Source: Balneolaceae bacterium
GTDB lineage: Bacteria > Bacteroidota > Rhodothermia > Balneolales > Balneolaceae
DNA length: 64,000 nucleotides
Reading direction: 5' to 3'
Assembly (NCBI GenBank): GCA_017640605.1
Contig: JAEPQH010000010.1
Location: 1-64,000, forward strand
Below are positions 8,900 to 17,884 of this stretch, one piece after another. A model generated the notes under the pieces. The model saw only the letters and a list, made by a program, of their open reading frames with translations, searched no databases and had not been told where the DNA came from. Made by a program: the position numbers and the translations under genes. Positions within the stretch are counted from its first letter, which is position 1; each line of letters opens with the position of its first letter.

Positions 8900-11098
8900 C
8901 TAGAATGGATTTAACCAATAGGTCAATTTAAGGTTGATGGATCGAAATTGTGGGATCAGTCCATCCGGTATATAATTATCGTTATAGACCAAAAATAAAT
9001 CGGAAAGTGGAGCAAAACGCCATTGTAATCTTGAGTTAACTCCAAGGTTATCCCTCTGGTTACTGTATTGTATCAACGTTGACCAAAATACTGACTTTGA
9101 AAATGTTACATCAACCACTGGACTTAATAATAAATAATCAGCATCCGGGTAAGGATTTGGCAATCGAATTTGGTCGTAGCGGACATTCATTCCAAGATTT
9201 ACCCATGGTTGAAATCTAAATCCAGCATCAATACTGTAGGTATAAGCATACCCATTAAAGAATTCACCTAACTGAGTGGAAAGTTCAAAATTTAATACTT
9301 TTGCTCGATTAGAGGTGTAATCTAAAGTAACTCGGTTGAAGTTATAATCGGTATTTCCAGGGATTGGAATTGCGCCGGAAGTTCTTGTTGGGTCGAAAGC
9401 TTTATTTAGAAAGATAAACTCATTACGAGCTCCTGCCGTAAAGGTAGATTGATTTTTGAACTCCGCTACATATTGAAATCGAAGTAGTTGCTCGATTCTT
9501 TTGTAATTATCAGTTGGCTGCCAGAATGTAACTGATAAGAGATCAACACTATGGATATTTACAAATCCCGAAGATGGATAAAAACTGCGACCTAGTAATA
9601 TTCCGTTTTTAAAGAAATCGGTTCTTGGAACAAAACCAAGATCTGCGGTGAAATCTTGATCAACAAAAACAAAATCCAAAACCGCAGTATAATTTCTGGA
9701 ATTATATGTTGCAGTAGCCTGAGCTGAATAATTACCCTTTGAATCATTTGGCTGGAAGGATTTATGAGCGTAGAATTTACCTGTCCATTTGTTATCTACC
9801 GAGGCTAAATTGAAATCTGCGCCAACTACACGATTATATTCGTCAGCTGAGGTTTGAAATTCGTAATTGTCTAGTGTTTGTCGGTTTACAATGAAGAACC
9901 CCATATTTGATCTACTCAATACTTTTCGTTGAAATGCAAGCATCATGTTGTTGTTTGATGCAATTTCATTTCTTCGATCTTCAGCCGTTTGCAGATTTAA
10001 TAAACCTATACGCCATTCTTCATTAAGTTTACCACTTAACCTTGCCCCACCAATAATATCATTTTGAATAAGGTTACCTGTAGTGTCCCTAGCAAGTCCA
10101 ATTCTTCTAGAGAAAAAAGGGCGCGCTTCATTAAACGTATTACCAAAGCTCCCAAATAAGTCGTTATTATCGATAAAAAATTGTCTACGCTCAGGCAAAC
10201 GAAGTTCAAAACGGGTCAGATTAGTAAAAATGTCATCAACCTCAACCGTTGAGAAATCCGGATTAACAGTAAGATCGAGATTTAACCCAGTTCCGATTGC
10301 GATTTTTACATCACCACCAAAGTTAATTTCTTCCTTAGTAGTATTGGTGGCTGAATTGTTTTGTGCAAGTGTATTTATATAAGGAATGACGGCAATTGGA
10401 GGTTTGGAGGCACCAAGTGGTTCCTCAAACTCTAGCGTACCCATAAATGCTAAACTTGATAATAATTGATTCTGCGGTACGCTAGCCCAAGCACTTTGCT
10501 CATTGGTTTGCAAATCCCATCGGTAAGTCTGAAATCTCCATATGGTACTACCTTCTTCAAATTTAAGGCTTGAAAATGGAATAGCAATTTCAACTACATA
10601 ATAATCATCAAAAGTTGTGCTTTCAGCAGTCCATTTTGCATCCCAGGAAGTTTCAAAGCCTGAACCTCCCTCCGAAACTAACACATCTCTTTGTACACCA
10701 TATGGAGTTACCCCAAATAAAAAAGCATTTGCTCCATCCCTGAATGTATCAAACACAAGTGAAACGTTGTCGTTAGAAATACCACTGAAATCCCGTTTTA
10801 AACTAGAAATAACAAAGTCATCGTCCTGAACAAAAGCAGTAATACCTACATAAAGATGCTGCTCATCATACCCGATTTTAACTATGGTTTGGCTCGAAGC
10901 TTTGATTGAATCCGATGGGAAGTATTGCCAGAAATCACCAACATCATTTAAATCATTCCAAAATGGTTCATCAAGTAGCCCGTCAAGTGTAACTTTTTGA
11001 TCTATTTTTTTTGCTAATACTTTTTGAACATTGGATTGAGCAAGTGATAAATTCGAGAATAATAATGAAATAGAAAAAAGAGATAAAAAAAACTTCAT
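8900..11098 (-). CDS. DUF5916 outer-membrane protein with CBM9-like N-terminal domain
   Basis: A secreted protein of 732 residues with a signal peptide ending SLAQS. Residues 25-230 form a carbohydrate-binding family 9-like domain: KVTLDGLLDEPFWNDL, VKIGYDEQHLYVGITAF, VEIAIPFSSLKF. The next 480 residues are the DUF5916 region, rich in aromatic beta strands (LDLTVNPDFSTVEVDD, RLPERRQFFI) and ending LKLTYWLNPF, typical of an outer-membrane barrel. The GVTPYGVQRD motif is characteristic. Ligand and role are not known for the family. First gene of the DUF5916-AraC-SnoaL group. Confidence 0.88.
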   Translation of the reverse strand: MKFFLSLFSISLLFSNLSLAQSNVQKVLAKKIDQKVTLDGLLDEPFWNDLNDVGDFWQYFPSDSIKASSQTIVKIGYDEQHLYVGITAFVQDDDFVISSLKRDFSGISNDNVSLVFDTFRDGANAFLFGVTPYGVQRDVLVSEGGSGFETSWDAKWTAESTTFDDYYVVEIAIPFSSLKFEEGSTIWRFQTYRWDLQTNEQSAWASVPQNQLLSSLAFMGTLEFEEPLGASKPPIAVIPYINTLAQNNSATNTTKEEINFGGDVKIAIGTGLNLDLTVNPDFSTVEVDDIFTNLTRFELRLPERRQFFIDNNDLFGSFGNTFNEARPFFSRRIGLARDTTGNLIQNDIIGGARLSGKLNEEWRIGLLNLQTAEDRRNEIASNNNMMLAFQRKVLSRSNMGFFIVNRQTLDNYEFQTSADEYNRVVGADFNLASVDNKWTGKFYAHKSFQPNDSKGNYSAQATATYNSRNYTAVLDFVFVDQDFTADLGFVPRTDFFKNGILLGRSFYPSSGFVNIHSVDLLSVTFWQPTDNYKRIEQLLRFQYVAEFKNQSTFTAGARNEFIFLNKAFDPTRTSGAIPIPGNTDYNFNRVTLDYTSNRAKVLNFELSTQLGEFFNGYAYTYSIDAGFRFQPWVNLGMNVRYDQIRLPNPYPDADYLLLSPVVDVTFSKSVFWSTLIQYSNQRDNLGVNSRLQWRFAPLSDLFLVYNDNYIPDGLIPQFRSINLKLTYWLNPF

Positions 11099-11221
11099 TG
11101 GATCTATCCGAGTTTGTTTAAGACTGATAGAATTTAAAAGTCATTAAACCCAACTAATTACAGCGATCAAACCAACTCTTACAAAATTCAAACAAGCGAA
11201 GTTTTTTTAGTCTAACGGCTT

Positions 11222-11249
11222 GAGTCCGTCTGACCGACGGATTTGACTC
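11222..11249. repeat. Hairpin with bulge
   Basis: GAGTCCGTC and GACGGATTTGACTC pair as GAGTC/GACTC plus TCCGTC/GACGGA with a TTT bulge and a small TGACC loop. It shares the GTCTGAC word with the uspA terminator. No T-run follows on either strand, so it is not a simple terminator. Confidence 0.5.
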
Positions 11250-11273
11250 CCATACTATGTTAACCGAATAAAA

Positions 11274-11424
11274 GTCATCCCGCGGCGAAGCATGTATAAC
11301 GAAGCTAACAGCGTAGTTTTAGCCGGGATCTTAGATAGTTTAAAAGCTAGAGCCACTCGCCGAATATCAGATTCCTGCCACACCTGCGTTTAAACTTCGG
11401 AGTGCATACTTTCGCTGGAATGAC
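11274..11424. repeat. Composite intergenic inverted repeat (REP-like)
   Basis: The block opens with GTCATCCCG and closes with GGAATGAC, which are near-complements. Inside, ATCCCGCGGC at the left pairs approximately with GCCGGGAT near 11322-11329, and ATTCC near 11371 pairs with GGAAT near 11417. This GTCATYCC...GGRATGAC pattern resembles intergenic palindromic repeats seen in many bacteria. Whether it recurs elsewhere in this genome cannot be seen here. Confidence 0.4.
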
Positions 11425-11480
11425 ATGATCCTTTTAATCTGGTATAGTGCATTAGAGACCTAACTAAAATCGAACAAATA

Positions 11481-11505
11481 ACGATTAACAATCAACGATT
11501 AACGA
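11481..11505. repeat. A/T heptad tract (CGATTAAC-type)
   Basis: The word ACGATTAAC occurs twice around a middle ATCA segment, forming an imperfect short tandem repeat right after the stop of the nuclease-phosphatase gene. It is of the same simple kind as the TGATAAC tract at 27721-27755. Confidence 0.4.
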
Positions 11506-11508
11506 AAA

Positions 11509-13119
11509 CTAGTCCCAAGAACCATACATCGCATTTGGTAGAATCAAAATCTCTCTGCCTTGTAGCTGTAGAAATTCATCAAGATTAACGTTCTCTTGAG
11601 TGGTGAACAAAAAGTCTTTGATGTTATCACCTACTTGCATTACAACTGCTAACGAGCGATTCCAATTTCGTTTTGCTGAAGGGTGACTTTCCCAACAATA
11701 GGAACTCTCTCCAGTAAGGATTTGATTTCTCCGCAGATCTTTATCATTCACAATGCCCGGATTTTCAACCGACGCTCTGTCTTCCTGCGATCTTCCCATA
11801 ATACACGTATTTATTCGATTGATCGGATAGCCCAATTTCTCCAGATTTGCCCACGTGTGAGTATCCATTTCGCGATCGCGATTGGTAATCAGAGCAATTT
11901 GTCCACCCATAGAAAGTACGAGTTCAACAAAGGCTTTTGAGCCGGGGACTTCTGTTGCTTCTTCCTTCATCACCCATTCGTTCCAGCTTTCGGGGGTAAA
12001 TGAAAGTCCGGCCACATCTCTACTATAGTTGTACATACTATTATCCAATAGCGTCTCATCCACATCCATGATTACCACCCATGGCTCATTATCCGGAATT
12101 AATGATTCCAGATTTTCTGAAGCCATTTTGTAAAGCGAAGCTGTAATTAACTGATATTCAGCACTGTTTTGAGTCCAACGAACCGCTGTACTTGGGGGAT
12201 AAGTTTCAGTAAGATTGAAGTTCAAATCCAGCCCTACCGGACAGTGATCGCTCAGCATGTCATCTTCGGTCATGTTTTCATCCGTAAAGAAAAACACAGC
12301 CTCACTTCCTTCTTCATAGTATTTCAGTGCCGTTGAACCTACCAATACATGATCGATAGGCGCCGGATACCGAGGATGACATCCACTTAGATTTGCCATA
12401 CTGCTTCTAAGTTCGTTGGCAGTTCCATTCATTGTAGTCAAATCAGACCAAAATCGATTTCCCGGTTCCGCTAGACGATGGTTGAAATCACCCAGAACTA
12501 CGAATCCTGTTCCATTTTGAATGCGCTCTTCCATCCAGCCATCCAAAATAGGTGCTTGTTGTTCGTAAGTTTCGCAGGCGTCACGATTAGAAGTTGAATA
12601 ATCGTTCACAAAACATCCTGATTTCATGTGTACATTCAATACCTCGATCGGCTCCGGACCATCTAATAATCGAATAACTAATCCGTAACGCAATCCCGGA
12701 TTACCGAGAGCGAGTTCATCAAAACTGCCAATCTCTTCAAAATTTACGCCTTTGCGGATGGCGTACGCTACTTTTTGTTGGGTGGATGGTCGGCCACTTC
12801 CTCTGCATTCATACGAACCGGAATCCGGTCGGTCCGACATCACAATAATCCATGAATCGGTAGGAAAAACCCGAGCAACAGCTTTTGCTGATTCAACTTC
12901 TTGCAACGCAACAACATCGGCATCCATGGTAGCTGCAAAAGCACGTAGTTTCTCATAATCAGCTTCTGTTCGAGCAACACATCCTTCACCGTCATTTTCT
13001 GCCAGATGCTCGATATTCCAAGCTACAACACGAATTTCATCTTTCGCGTTATCTTGAGCAAAAATCGTAGTCTGCAACCCAATAAAGAGCAGAATTAGAA
13101 TCGAAAATTTCTTTGACAT
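11509..13119 (-). CDS. Secreted fusion: endonuclease/exonuclease/phosphatase domain plus e(P4)-like acid phosphatase
   Basis: Two enzymes in one exported chain. A signal peptide (SILILLFIGLQTTIFAQ) starts at ATG 13119, chosen over the in-frame ATG at 13176 because AGGA lies 6 bases upstream and the peptide then begins cleanly. Residues 28-303 are a DNase I-like domain: VVAWNIEHL, ALQEVES, LNVHMKSGCF, VVLGDFNHR, PIDHVLVG, LSDHCPV. Residues about 315-536 are a HAD phosphatase of the class C / lipoprotein e(P4) 5'-nucleotidase type. This domain shows NSAEYQLITASLY, the catalytic MDVDETLLDNS (Asp 352 and 354), ALITNRDRE and VGDNIKDF. Both active sites look intact. I infer degradation of extracellular nucleic acid and release of phosphate or nucleosides. 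Last gene of the lepA-lepB group. Confidence 0.88.
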   Translation of the reverse strand: MSKKFSILILLFIGLQTTIFAQDNAKDEIRVVAWNIEHLAENDGEGCVARTEADYEKLRAFAATMDADVVALQEVESAKAVARVFPTDSWIIVMSDRPDSGSYECRGSGRPSTQQKVAYAIRKGVNFEEIGSFDELALGNPGLRYGLVIRLLDGPEPIEVLNVHMKSGCFVNDYSTSNRDACETYEQQAPILDGWMEERIQNGTGFVVLGDFNHRLAEPGNRFWSDLTTMNGTANELRSSMANLSGCHPRYPAPIDHVLVGSTALKYYEEGSEAVFFFTDENMTEDDMLSDHCPVGLDLNFNLTETYPPSTAVRWTQNSAEYQLITASLYKMASENLESLIPDNEPWVVIMDVDETLLDNSMYNYSRDVAGLSFTPESWNEWVMKEEATEVPGSKAFVELVLSMGGQIALITNRDREMDTHTWANLEKLGYPINRINTCIMGRSQEDRASVENPGIVNDKDLRRNQILTGESSYCWESHPSAKRNWNRSLAVVMQVGDNIKDFLFTTQENVNLDEFLQLQGREILILPNAMYGSWD

Positions 13120-13187
13120 AGCTATCCTGATGTATCTTTGACTTTGACGTTGGGTGAACTTAAGAATCAAGTTCAATAGATAGAAGA

Positions 13188-14300
13188 TTAATCAATAATG
13201 TGGAATATACGGCTGAATCTGGGAACCATTCCATCCAGCGACATCCAAACGATAAATGCTTTTCCAATGATATGATCTTTTGGCACAAAGCCCCAAAATC
13301 GTGAGTCTTCCGAGCTATCGCGGTTATCCCCCATTGCGAAATAATAATCTTGCTTTACGGTGTAGATGTTGGTGCGCTCACCGTTAATGATAAACTGATT
13401 CCCATCTTGGGTTACTTCATTTCGCTCATATCTCTCTATCAAATCTTTATATACGAACCAGTTCTGCGGAGTAAGTTCAATTTCCTGTCCTTCAAATGGA
13501 ATTACAACCTCAGACAAATGATCGTGGTTGTTTTGCGATCTGGAGAAATTACCATCACTATTTACATACTGAGAAAGACGTTGATCTTCGTCAAATAAGA
13601 AATAATGTAACGTATCAACTTCCGGCCAAGAACGCACCGTGCTTGCCACTTCTTCGGTAAGATTTACTAGATACGTATTGGGTTCCTGCTGTTGGCTCAC
13701 GTAACGCTCACTTCCACCGATGGTACCCGCACCAATAGATTTCATTTTAGCGTCACTCAATCGCACGCGATCATTCATTTTAATGATATGAAAGCGTTGC
13801 ACTCCATCGTGCTCGGGTTCGCGTTCGCCATTTACAAACACAACTTTATCTCTTATCTCGAGCGTATCTCCTGCTACGGCGACAGCACGTTTTATGTAAT
13901 TCGTTTTTTGGCTGATTGGTTTAGCTTCCCATGGCACATTAAATACAATAATATCATTACGTTTTACATCGCGAAATCCGGGTAAACGTGTGCTCGGGAT
14001 TTTCACCCCCGGCAGACAAATTTGGGTGAAAGGAACACAAAACGCCATAGGAGTTCGGGCACCGTACGTAAGATTTGAAACGATTAGAAAATCACCAATC
14101 AATAAATCTTGCTCCATCGAACCGGTGGGGATTTTATAAGAACCAAAAATAAGCGCACGCAAAATTGCTGCTGCTATAAATGCGAAAACGAGTGCATCAA
14201 GCCATTCCCGTAACCATGATTTCGCCTTTTGTTCTTCATTATCAGCAGGATTATTATTGTTGCTGATAGTTTCTGAATGGGTTGTTTTGTTGTCTTCCAA
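13188..14300 (-). CDS. lepB: Signal peptidase I
   Basis: Inner-membrane serine protease that removes signal peptides from exported proteins. One N-terminal membrane helix (ALVFAFIAAAILRALIF) is followed by the box B sequence KIPTGSMEQDLLIGDFL with catalytic Ser 61. Box D, TNYIKRAVAVAGD, supplies the catalytic Lys 137. Box E GDNRDSSEDSRFWGFVP is near residue 330. At 370 residues it is longer than the E. coli enzyme, owing to about 170 residues between boxes D and E, a layout I associate with Bacteroidota-type LepB. It lies 13 bases after the preceding secreted protein gene and upstream of the nuclease-phosphatase gene. Confidence 0.95.
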   Translation of the reverse strand: MEDNKTTHSETISNNNNPADNEEQKAKSWLREWLDALVFAFIAAAILRALIFGSYKIPTGSMEQDLLIGDFLIVSNLTYGARTPMAFCVPFTQICLPGVKIPSTRLPGFRDVKRNDIIVFNVPWEAKPISQKTNYIKRAVAVAGDTLEIRDKVVFVNGEREPEHDGVQRFHIIKMNDRVRLSDAKMKSIGAGTIGGSERYVSQQQEPNTYLVNLTEEVASTVRSWPEVDTLHYFLFDEDQRLSQYVNSDGNFSRSQNNHDHLSEVVIPFEGQEIELTPQNWFVYKDLIERYERNEVTQDGNQFIINGERTNIYTVKQDYYFAMGDNRDSSEDSRFWGFVPKDHIIGKAFIVWMSLDGMVPRFSRIFHIID

Positions 14301-14313
14301 CGTGTCTTTTCTA

Positions 14314-14895
14314 TTAATTTATTTTGAAATGCGTAGGGGTATCAATTTCTTCCTTCGCATATTTGCCGTCTTTATAACTCACTTTGTACCACTGTTCACG
14401 TTCAGGAGAGAAAAAATAGTCGACATATTCTTTTGGTTCGGCCTCAGTTACGGTGCGCGTAAGTGTTCGTTTCACTTCGGGCATTAAATCTATGTAACGG
14501 CTTGCTCCCACGTACACTAAGCCATCCGCAAATGGACCGTCAAGATCTAAAACCATCATTGGTATCGACCCATTTACAATAAACCAATATTCGAATTGAA
14601 TGGCTTTACCGGCTCTAAATTTACCTTCACCCATCACATTTTCAATGGTTTTAGTTGGCTCCCCGTAGGCACTTTCGAGTCGGGCGCGTATTTCGATGGC
14701 AGGCATTCTATCCAAACTATTGTAGTTAAATCCTTGCCCGGTCCATTTTATCTCAGAAAAGCGATCTTGAAACTGATCGGCATTTTCTGCCTCTACTTTT
14801 AGAATTTGAGGTTCTTCAAATTGCGCCATTGCTGTTCCGGTTAATAGCGCCATCAGCACAAAAAATAATGCCAGTTGTTTTCTGATTTCTTTCAT
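14314..14895 (-). CDS. Secreted protein of unknown function between lepA and lepB
   Basis: Not recognised. A signal peptide ([18 protein letters not shown]) precedes about 170 residues of mixed alpha/beta sequence without cysteines. Repeated themes are [45 protein letters not shown] and [18 protein letters not shown]. The start codon overlaps the lepA stop by 4 bp (ATGA), and the lepB start follows 13 bases after its stop, so the three are one transcription and translation unit. A role connected with export is possible but only by position. Confidence 0.8.
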   Translation of the reverse strand: MKEIRKQLALFFVLMALLTGTAMAQFEEPQILKVEAENADQFQDRFSEIKWTGQGFNYNSLDRMPAIEIRARLESAYGEPTKTIENVMGEGKFRAGKAIQFEYWFIVNGSIPMMVLDLDGPFADGLVYVGASRYIDLMPEVKRTLTRTVTEAEPKEYVDYFFSPEREQWYKVSYKDGKYAKEEIDTPTHFKIN

Positions 14896-16697
14896 TTTCT
14901 ATCTTCGTCATCCATTGAAAGCACAGCCAGAAACGCCTCTTGAGGTATCTCGACAGAACCAACCTGCTTCATTCGTTTTTTACCTTCTTTCTGTTTTTCA
15001 AGTAATTTTCGCTTACGTGAAATATCACCACCATAACACTTTGCGGTTACATCTTTACGTAATGCACGCACAGAGTCACGAGCGATAATTCTACTACCAA
15101 TTGCGGCTTGTACAGCAACTTCAAATTGTTGTCGTGGAATTAGTTCCTTTAATTTAGCACAAACTTTCCTGCCTTGGTAATAAGCTTTATCGCGGTGAGT
15201 AATACTGCTCAATGCATCAACCTGTTCCGCATTCAACAAGATATCTAAACGAACTAAATCTCCTTTTCGGTATTCGATAAATTCATAATCGAGCGAAGCG
15301 TACCCACGTGTTCCTGATTTTAATTTATCGTAGAAATCAAAAACCACTTCTGCCATCGGGAGTTCGTACGTAATCTCAACGCGATTATTTTGCATAAAAT
15401 GTTGATTCACATACACTCCACGTCGCTCTTGGCATAATTTCATAATCGGCCCAATGTAATCGGCCGGGGTAATCATGCTGGCTTTGATGTAAGGCTCGTA
15501 AATAGCGTCAATATCACCGGCCCCAGGCATCTGGCTAGGGTTATCAACCTCAATCACTTCGCCGGTTTCCAACTTCACTTCGTACTGTACGTTGGGTACA
15601 GTAGTGATGATATCAATATTGAACTCCCGATCGAGACGCTCTTGTACAATTTCCATGTGTAATAAACCCAGGAAACCAGCTCTGAATCCAAAACCCAGTG
15701 CTTTCGAGGTTTCAGGCTCATAGCTTAGTGAAGCGTCATTCAGCTGAAGTTTTTCAAGCGCTGTTCGTAAATCCTCGAAATCCTCCGAATTTGTCGGAAA
15801 AATACCACTAAATACCATCGGTTTCGCTTCCTGATAACCGGGAATTGGAGCATCCGCAGGATTTTTCACCGTAGTGATAGTATCACCTACGCGCACATGT
15901 GATAATGACTTCACACTGCCGATGATGTAACCAACTTCGCCCGCTTTCAGCTCTTTTGTTGGCTGATAATCCATTCTCAAAAACCCAACATCTTCAGCAT
16001 TGTACTCTTCTTTATTGGCCATAAACTTGAAGAGTTCGCCTTTTTTAATCGAGCCTTCCATCACACGAACGTACGCTACCGAACCGCGATAAGTATTGAA
16101 TACAGAATCAAAAATTAGTGCTTTGAGGGGGGCATCAACATTTTGTTTTGGACCCGGTATTCGTTCAACTATAGCTTCCAGCAACTCGGGAACACCTTCT
16201 CCGGTTTTTCCGGATACCGTTAAAATATCTTCGCGCTCACATCCTATTAAATCAATGATTTGCTGCCCAACATTTTCAGGATCCGAACTTGGTAAATCGA
16301 TTTTATTTAGCACCGGGATGATTTCTAAATCTTGTTCCACAGCTTGATACAAATTCGAGATTGTTTGTGCTTCAATCCCCTGCGTGGCATCGACCACTAA
16401 AATTGCGCCTTCACAGGCTTTCAATGCGCGAGAAACTTCGTAAGCAAAATCTACGTGACCGGGGGTGTCGATAAGGTTTAGGTTGTAGAGTTCACCGTTA
16501 GGTCGTTTGTAATCAAGTTTAATGGCATGGCTTTTTATCGTAATTCCACGCTCACGTTCAAGGTCCATGCTATCGAGCATTTGCTCCTGCATTTCTCTCT
16601 CGCTGATGGTGCCCGTTTTCTGTAATAATCTATCGGCCAGGGTTGATTTACCATGGTCGATGTGGGCAATAATGCAAAAATTGCGAATGTTACTCAT
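14892..16697 (-). CDS. lepA: Elongation factor 4 (LepA), ribosomal back-translocase GTPase
   Basis: Complete 601-residue translational GTPase. G1 is [15 protein letters not shown], the switch region [12 protein letters not shown]3 DTPGHVDF and G4 NKIDLP. The C-terminal LepA-specific domain shows [35 protein letters not shown], the diagnostic family ending. Functions on stalled or mistranslocated ribosomes. It heads a minus-strand operon with a secreted protein, lepB and the nuclease-phosphatase fusion; lepA-lepB linkage is common across bacteria. Confidence 0.98.
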   Translation of the reverse strand: MSNIRNFCIIAHIDHGKSTLADRLLQKTGTISEREMQEQMLDSMDLERERGITIKSHAIKLDYKRPNGELYNLNLIDTPGHVDFAYEVSRALKACEGAILVVDATQGIEAQTISNLYQAVEQDLEIIPVLNKIDLPSSDPENVGQQIIDLIGCEREDILTVSGKTGEGVPELLEAIVERIPGPKQNVDAPLKALIFDSVFNTYRGSVAYVRVMEGSIKKGELFKFMANKEEYNAEDVGFLRMDYQPTKELKAGEVGYIIGSVKSLSHVRVGDTITTVKNPADAPIPGYQEAKPMVFSGIFPTNSEDFEDLRTALEKLQLNDASLSYEPETSKALGFGFRAGFLGLLHMEIVQERLDREFNIDIITTVPNVQYEVKLETGEVIEVDNPSQMPGAGDIDAIYEPYIKASMITPADYIGPIMKLCQERRGVYVNQHFMQNNRVEITYELPMAEVVFDFYDKLKSGTRGYASLDYEFIEYRKGDLVRLDILLNAEQVDALSSITHRDKAYYQGRKVCAKLKELIPRQQFEVAVQAAIGSRIIARDSVRALRKDVTAKCYGGDISRKRKLLEKQKEGKKRMKQVGSVEIPQEAFLAVLSMDDEDRK

Positions 16698-16730
16698 ATA
16701 GTGTGATCGATGCGTCTCTTTCTAAAAGGA

Positions 16731-16738
16731 TAAAGATA
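16731..16738 (-). promoter_or_regulatory. Candidate -7 element upstream of lepA
   Basis: Read on the minus strand the sequence is TATCTTTA, one base from the Bacteroidota -7 consensus TAnnTTTG, 33 bases before the lepA start codon. The -33 element is not clear. Confidence 0.35.
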
Positions 16739-16794
16739 CAAAGAAGCGAACTTGTACAGAAAAAAAGGTTATAAATACCCGTAAAGATGCAGGC

Positions 16795-17094
16795 TCAGGC
16801 TATCTGCTTGATTCCCAATTCTCTTTGATAAGCCTCGGTTTTATCGGAGGAGGTGATAAGTTCTCTTTTTTCACGCATGTTCATCCCTTTGAGAGTATGA
16901 AAGCGTTGTACGGCTTCTTTTGGGTTTGAAAGGTGTTCTGCATACTCCAGTTTATTAAACGCAAAATTAGCTTTAAAGCTCTGTACGTTTTGCGAACGGT
17001 GCTTCTGCAACATGCTTTGTAAATCGGTTGTTAAACCAACATAAAGCATCCCTGAGGCATTACTTAATATGTATACGAAATATTCGGTCATCAT
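16795..17094 (-). CDS. GIY-YIG-fold small protein with altered active site
   Basis: A 99-residue stand-alone GIY-YIG domain of the UPF0213/YhbQ size. The strands YFVYILSNASG and LYVGLTTDL match the GIY and YIG motifs. The helix that normally reads LERRLxxH in active members is LQSMLQKH here, so the catalytic Arg is missing. The downstream KLEYAEHLSNPKEAVQR keeps the Glu but not the usual basic pattern. It may be a non-cleaving relative. It stands alone between lepA and a thiamine-binding-like gene, both on minus. Confidence 0.78.
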   Translation of the reverse strand: MMTEYFVYILSNASGMLYVGLTTDLQSMLQKHRSQNVQSFKANFAFNKLEYAEHLSNPKEAVQRFHTLKGMNMREKRELITSSDKTEAYQRELGIKQIA

Positions 17095-17137
17095 GTACCG
17101 GTAAGAATACTTTCAGAGGAAGTCCTTACAAAATATT

Positions 17138-17386
17138 TTAATTTTCTTTTTCCGGGCTCAACAGCTCTACATGCAATCGGAACCGCTCTTGTTCCAAAGC
17201 CATACTATTATAAATATCTCTAATTGCCCCGAACACAATATCGGTATCACCAATTACAGTAGTAGATAAGTAGCCAACTTCTATTTGTAAATCAAATTGC
17301 GCGATATGTTCCAATAGTTCACGTACAATTTCTGTGGGATTGTGAGTTGCAAGAGGTATAACAGTTAATTGTGCAATCGTTCTCAT
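17138..17386 (-). CDS. Thiamine-binding-like small protein (MTH1187/YkoF family, DUF77)
   Basis: 82 residues with a ferredoxin-like alpha/beta pattern. IAQLTVIPLAT, then HNPTEIVRELLEHIAQFDLQIEVGYLSTTVIGDTDIVFGAIRDIYNSM, then RFRLHVELLSPEKE closely follow the MTH1187 order of conserved features (E/Q-L-T-VIPL, T-x-V-x-GD). Members are proposed to bind thiamine or its precursor HMP. No thiamine genes are next to it here. Divergent from the small membrane protein at 17530 across about 140 bases. Confidence 0.7.
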   Translation of the reverse strand: MRTIAQLTVIPLATHNPTEIVRELLEHIAQFDLQIEVGYLSTTVIGDTDIVFGAIRDIYNSMALEQERFRLHVELLSPEKEN

Positions 17387-17529
17387 GGGTATTGCTGTCC
17401 TAAAGCTTTTCTTTTTTGCTGATTAATTCACTAAACAAATTTAAGATACAATTTCAAAACTTAACGCATTGACTTAACAATGTAAATTCGTAATTATACG
17501 TACTTACAATACTAACTTAATGGAGTACA

Positions 17530-17850
17530 ATGGAAAATCTAGGAATAGAGCAGTGGTTTGGCATATTAGAACTACCCTTTTTGCTTGTATGTATAGTTTA
17601 CAGTTTTAAAACCGCACAAACGTTAAAAGGCGGTGTTTTCGGGAAAGGGATGGTGTATTTAGCTTGGGGATTTTTGGTGATGGCGGTTGGACATCTAAGT
17701 TTACAAATCACCAACTTTTTTGGTATCGATATTTTTGAAGCACTATTAAGTCAGCCACTTGGTAAAATAGCATGGTTCGCAGCTTTAATGACAACCTGGG
17801 GCTTATCCGCCTATGGATTCTATAAAATTTACCAAGCCAGTAAAAATTAA
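17530..17850 (+). CDS. Small membrane protein upstream of hybrid kinase
   Basis: 106 residues with three hydrophobic segments (LELPFLLVCIVYSF, GMVYLAWGFLVMAVGHLSLQI, IAWFAALMTTWGLSAYGFYKIY). No named family recognised. GGAG lies 6 bases before the ATG. The next gene, a soluble hybrid histidine kinase, starts 34 bases later on the same strand, so this protein may be its membrane partner or sensor; that is inference from position. A conserved His (GHLSLQI) within the second helix could hold a cofactor, but nothing proves it. Confidence 0.75.
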   Translation: MENLGIEQWFGILELPFLLVCIVYSFKTAQTLKGGVFGKGMVYLAWGFLVMAVGHLSLQITNFFGIDIFEALLSQPLGKIAWFAALMTTWGLSAYGFYKIYQASKN

Positions 17851-17884
17851 TGCAATAGCCGGGAGTAGTTAACCGGCTTTATTG

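Larger units (their letters stand above)
11099..11508. other. 410-base intergenic region with repeat-like structures
   Basis: No open frame worth calling. It separates two minus-strand genes and so should hold the promoter for the DUF5916 operon and the end of the lepA-lepB-nuclease operon. It contains a hairpin at 11222-11249, a composite inverted-repeat block at 11274-11424 and an A/T heptad tract at 11481-11505. I found no terminator with a T-run. Confidence 0.6.

Noticed and set aside
11222-11249. Hairpin as terminator for the nuclease-phosphatase gene
   Set aside because: No T-run follows the stem on the minus strand; the T-run lies on the wrong side.
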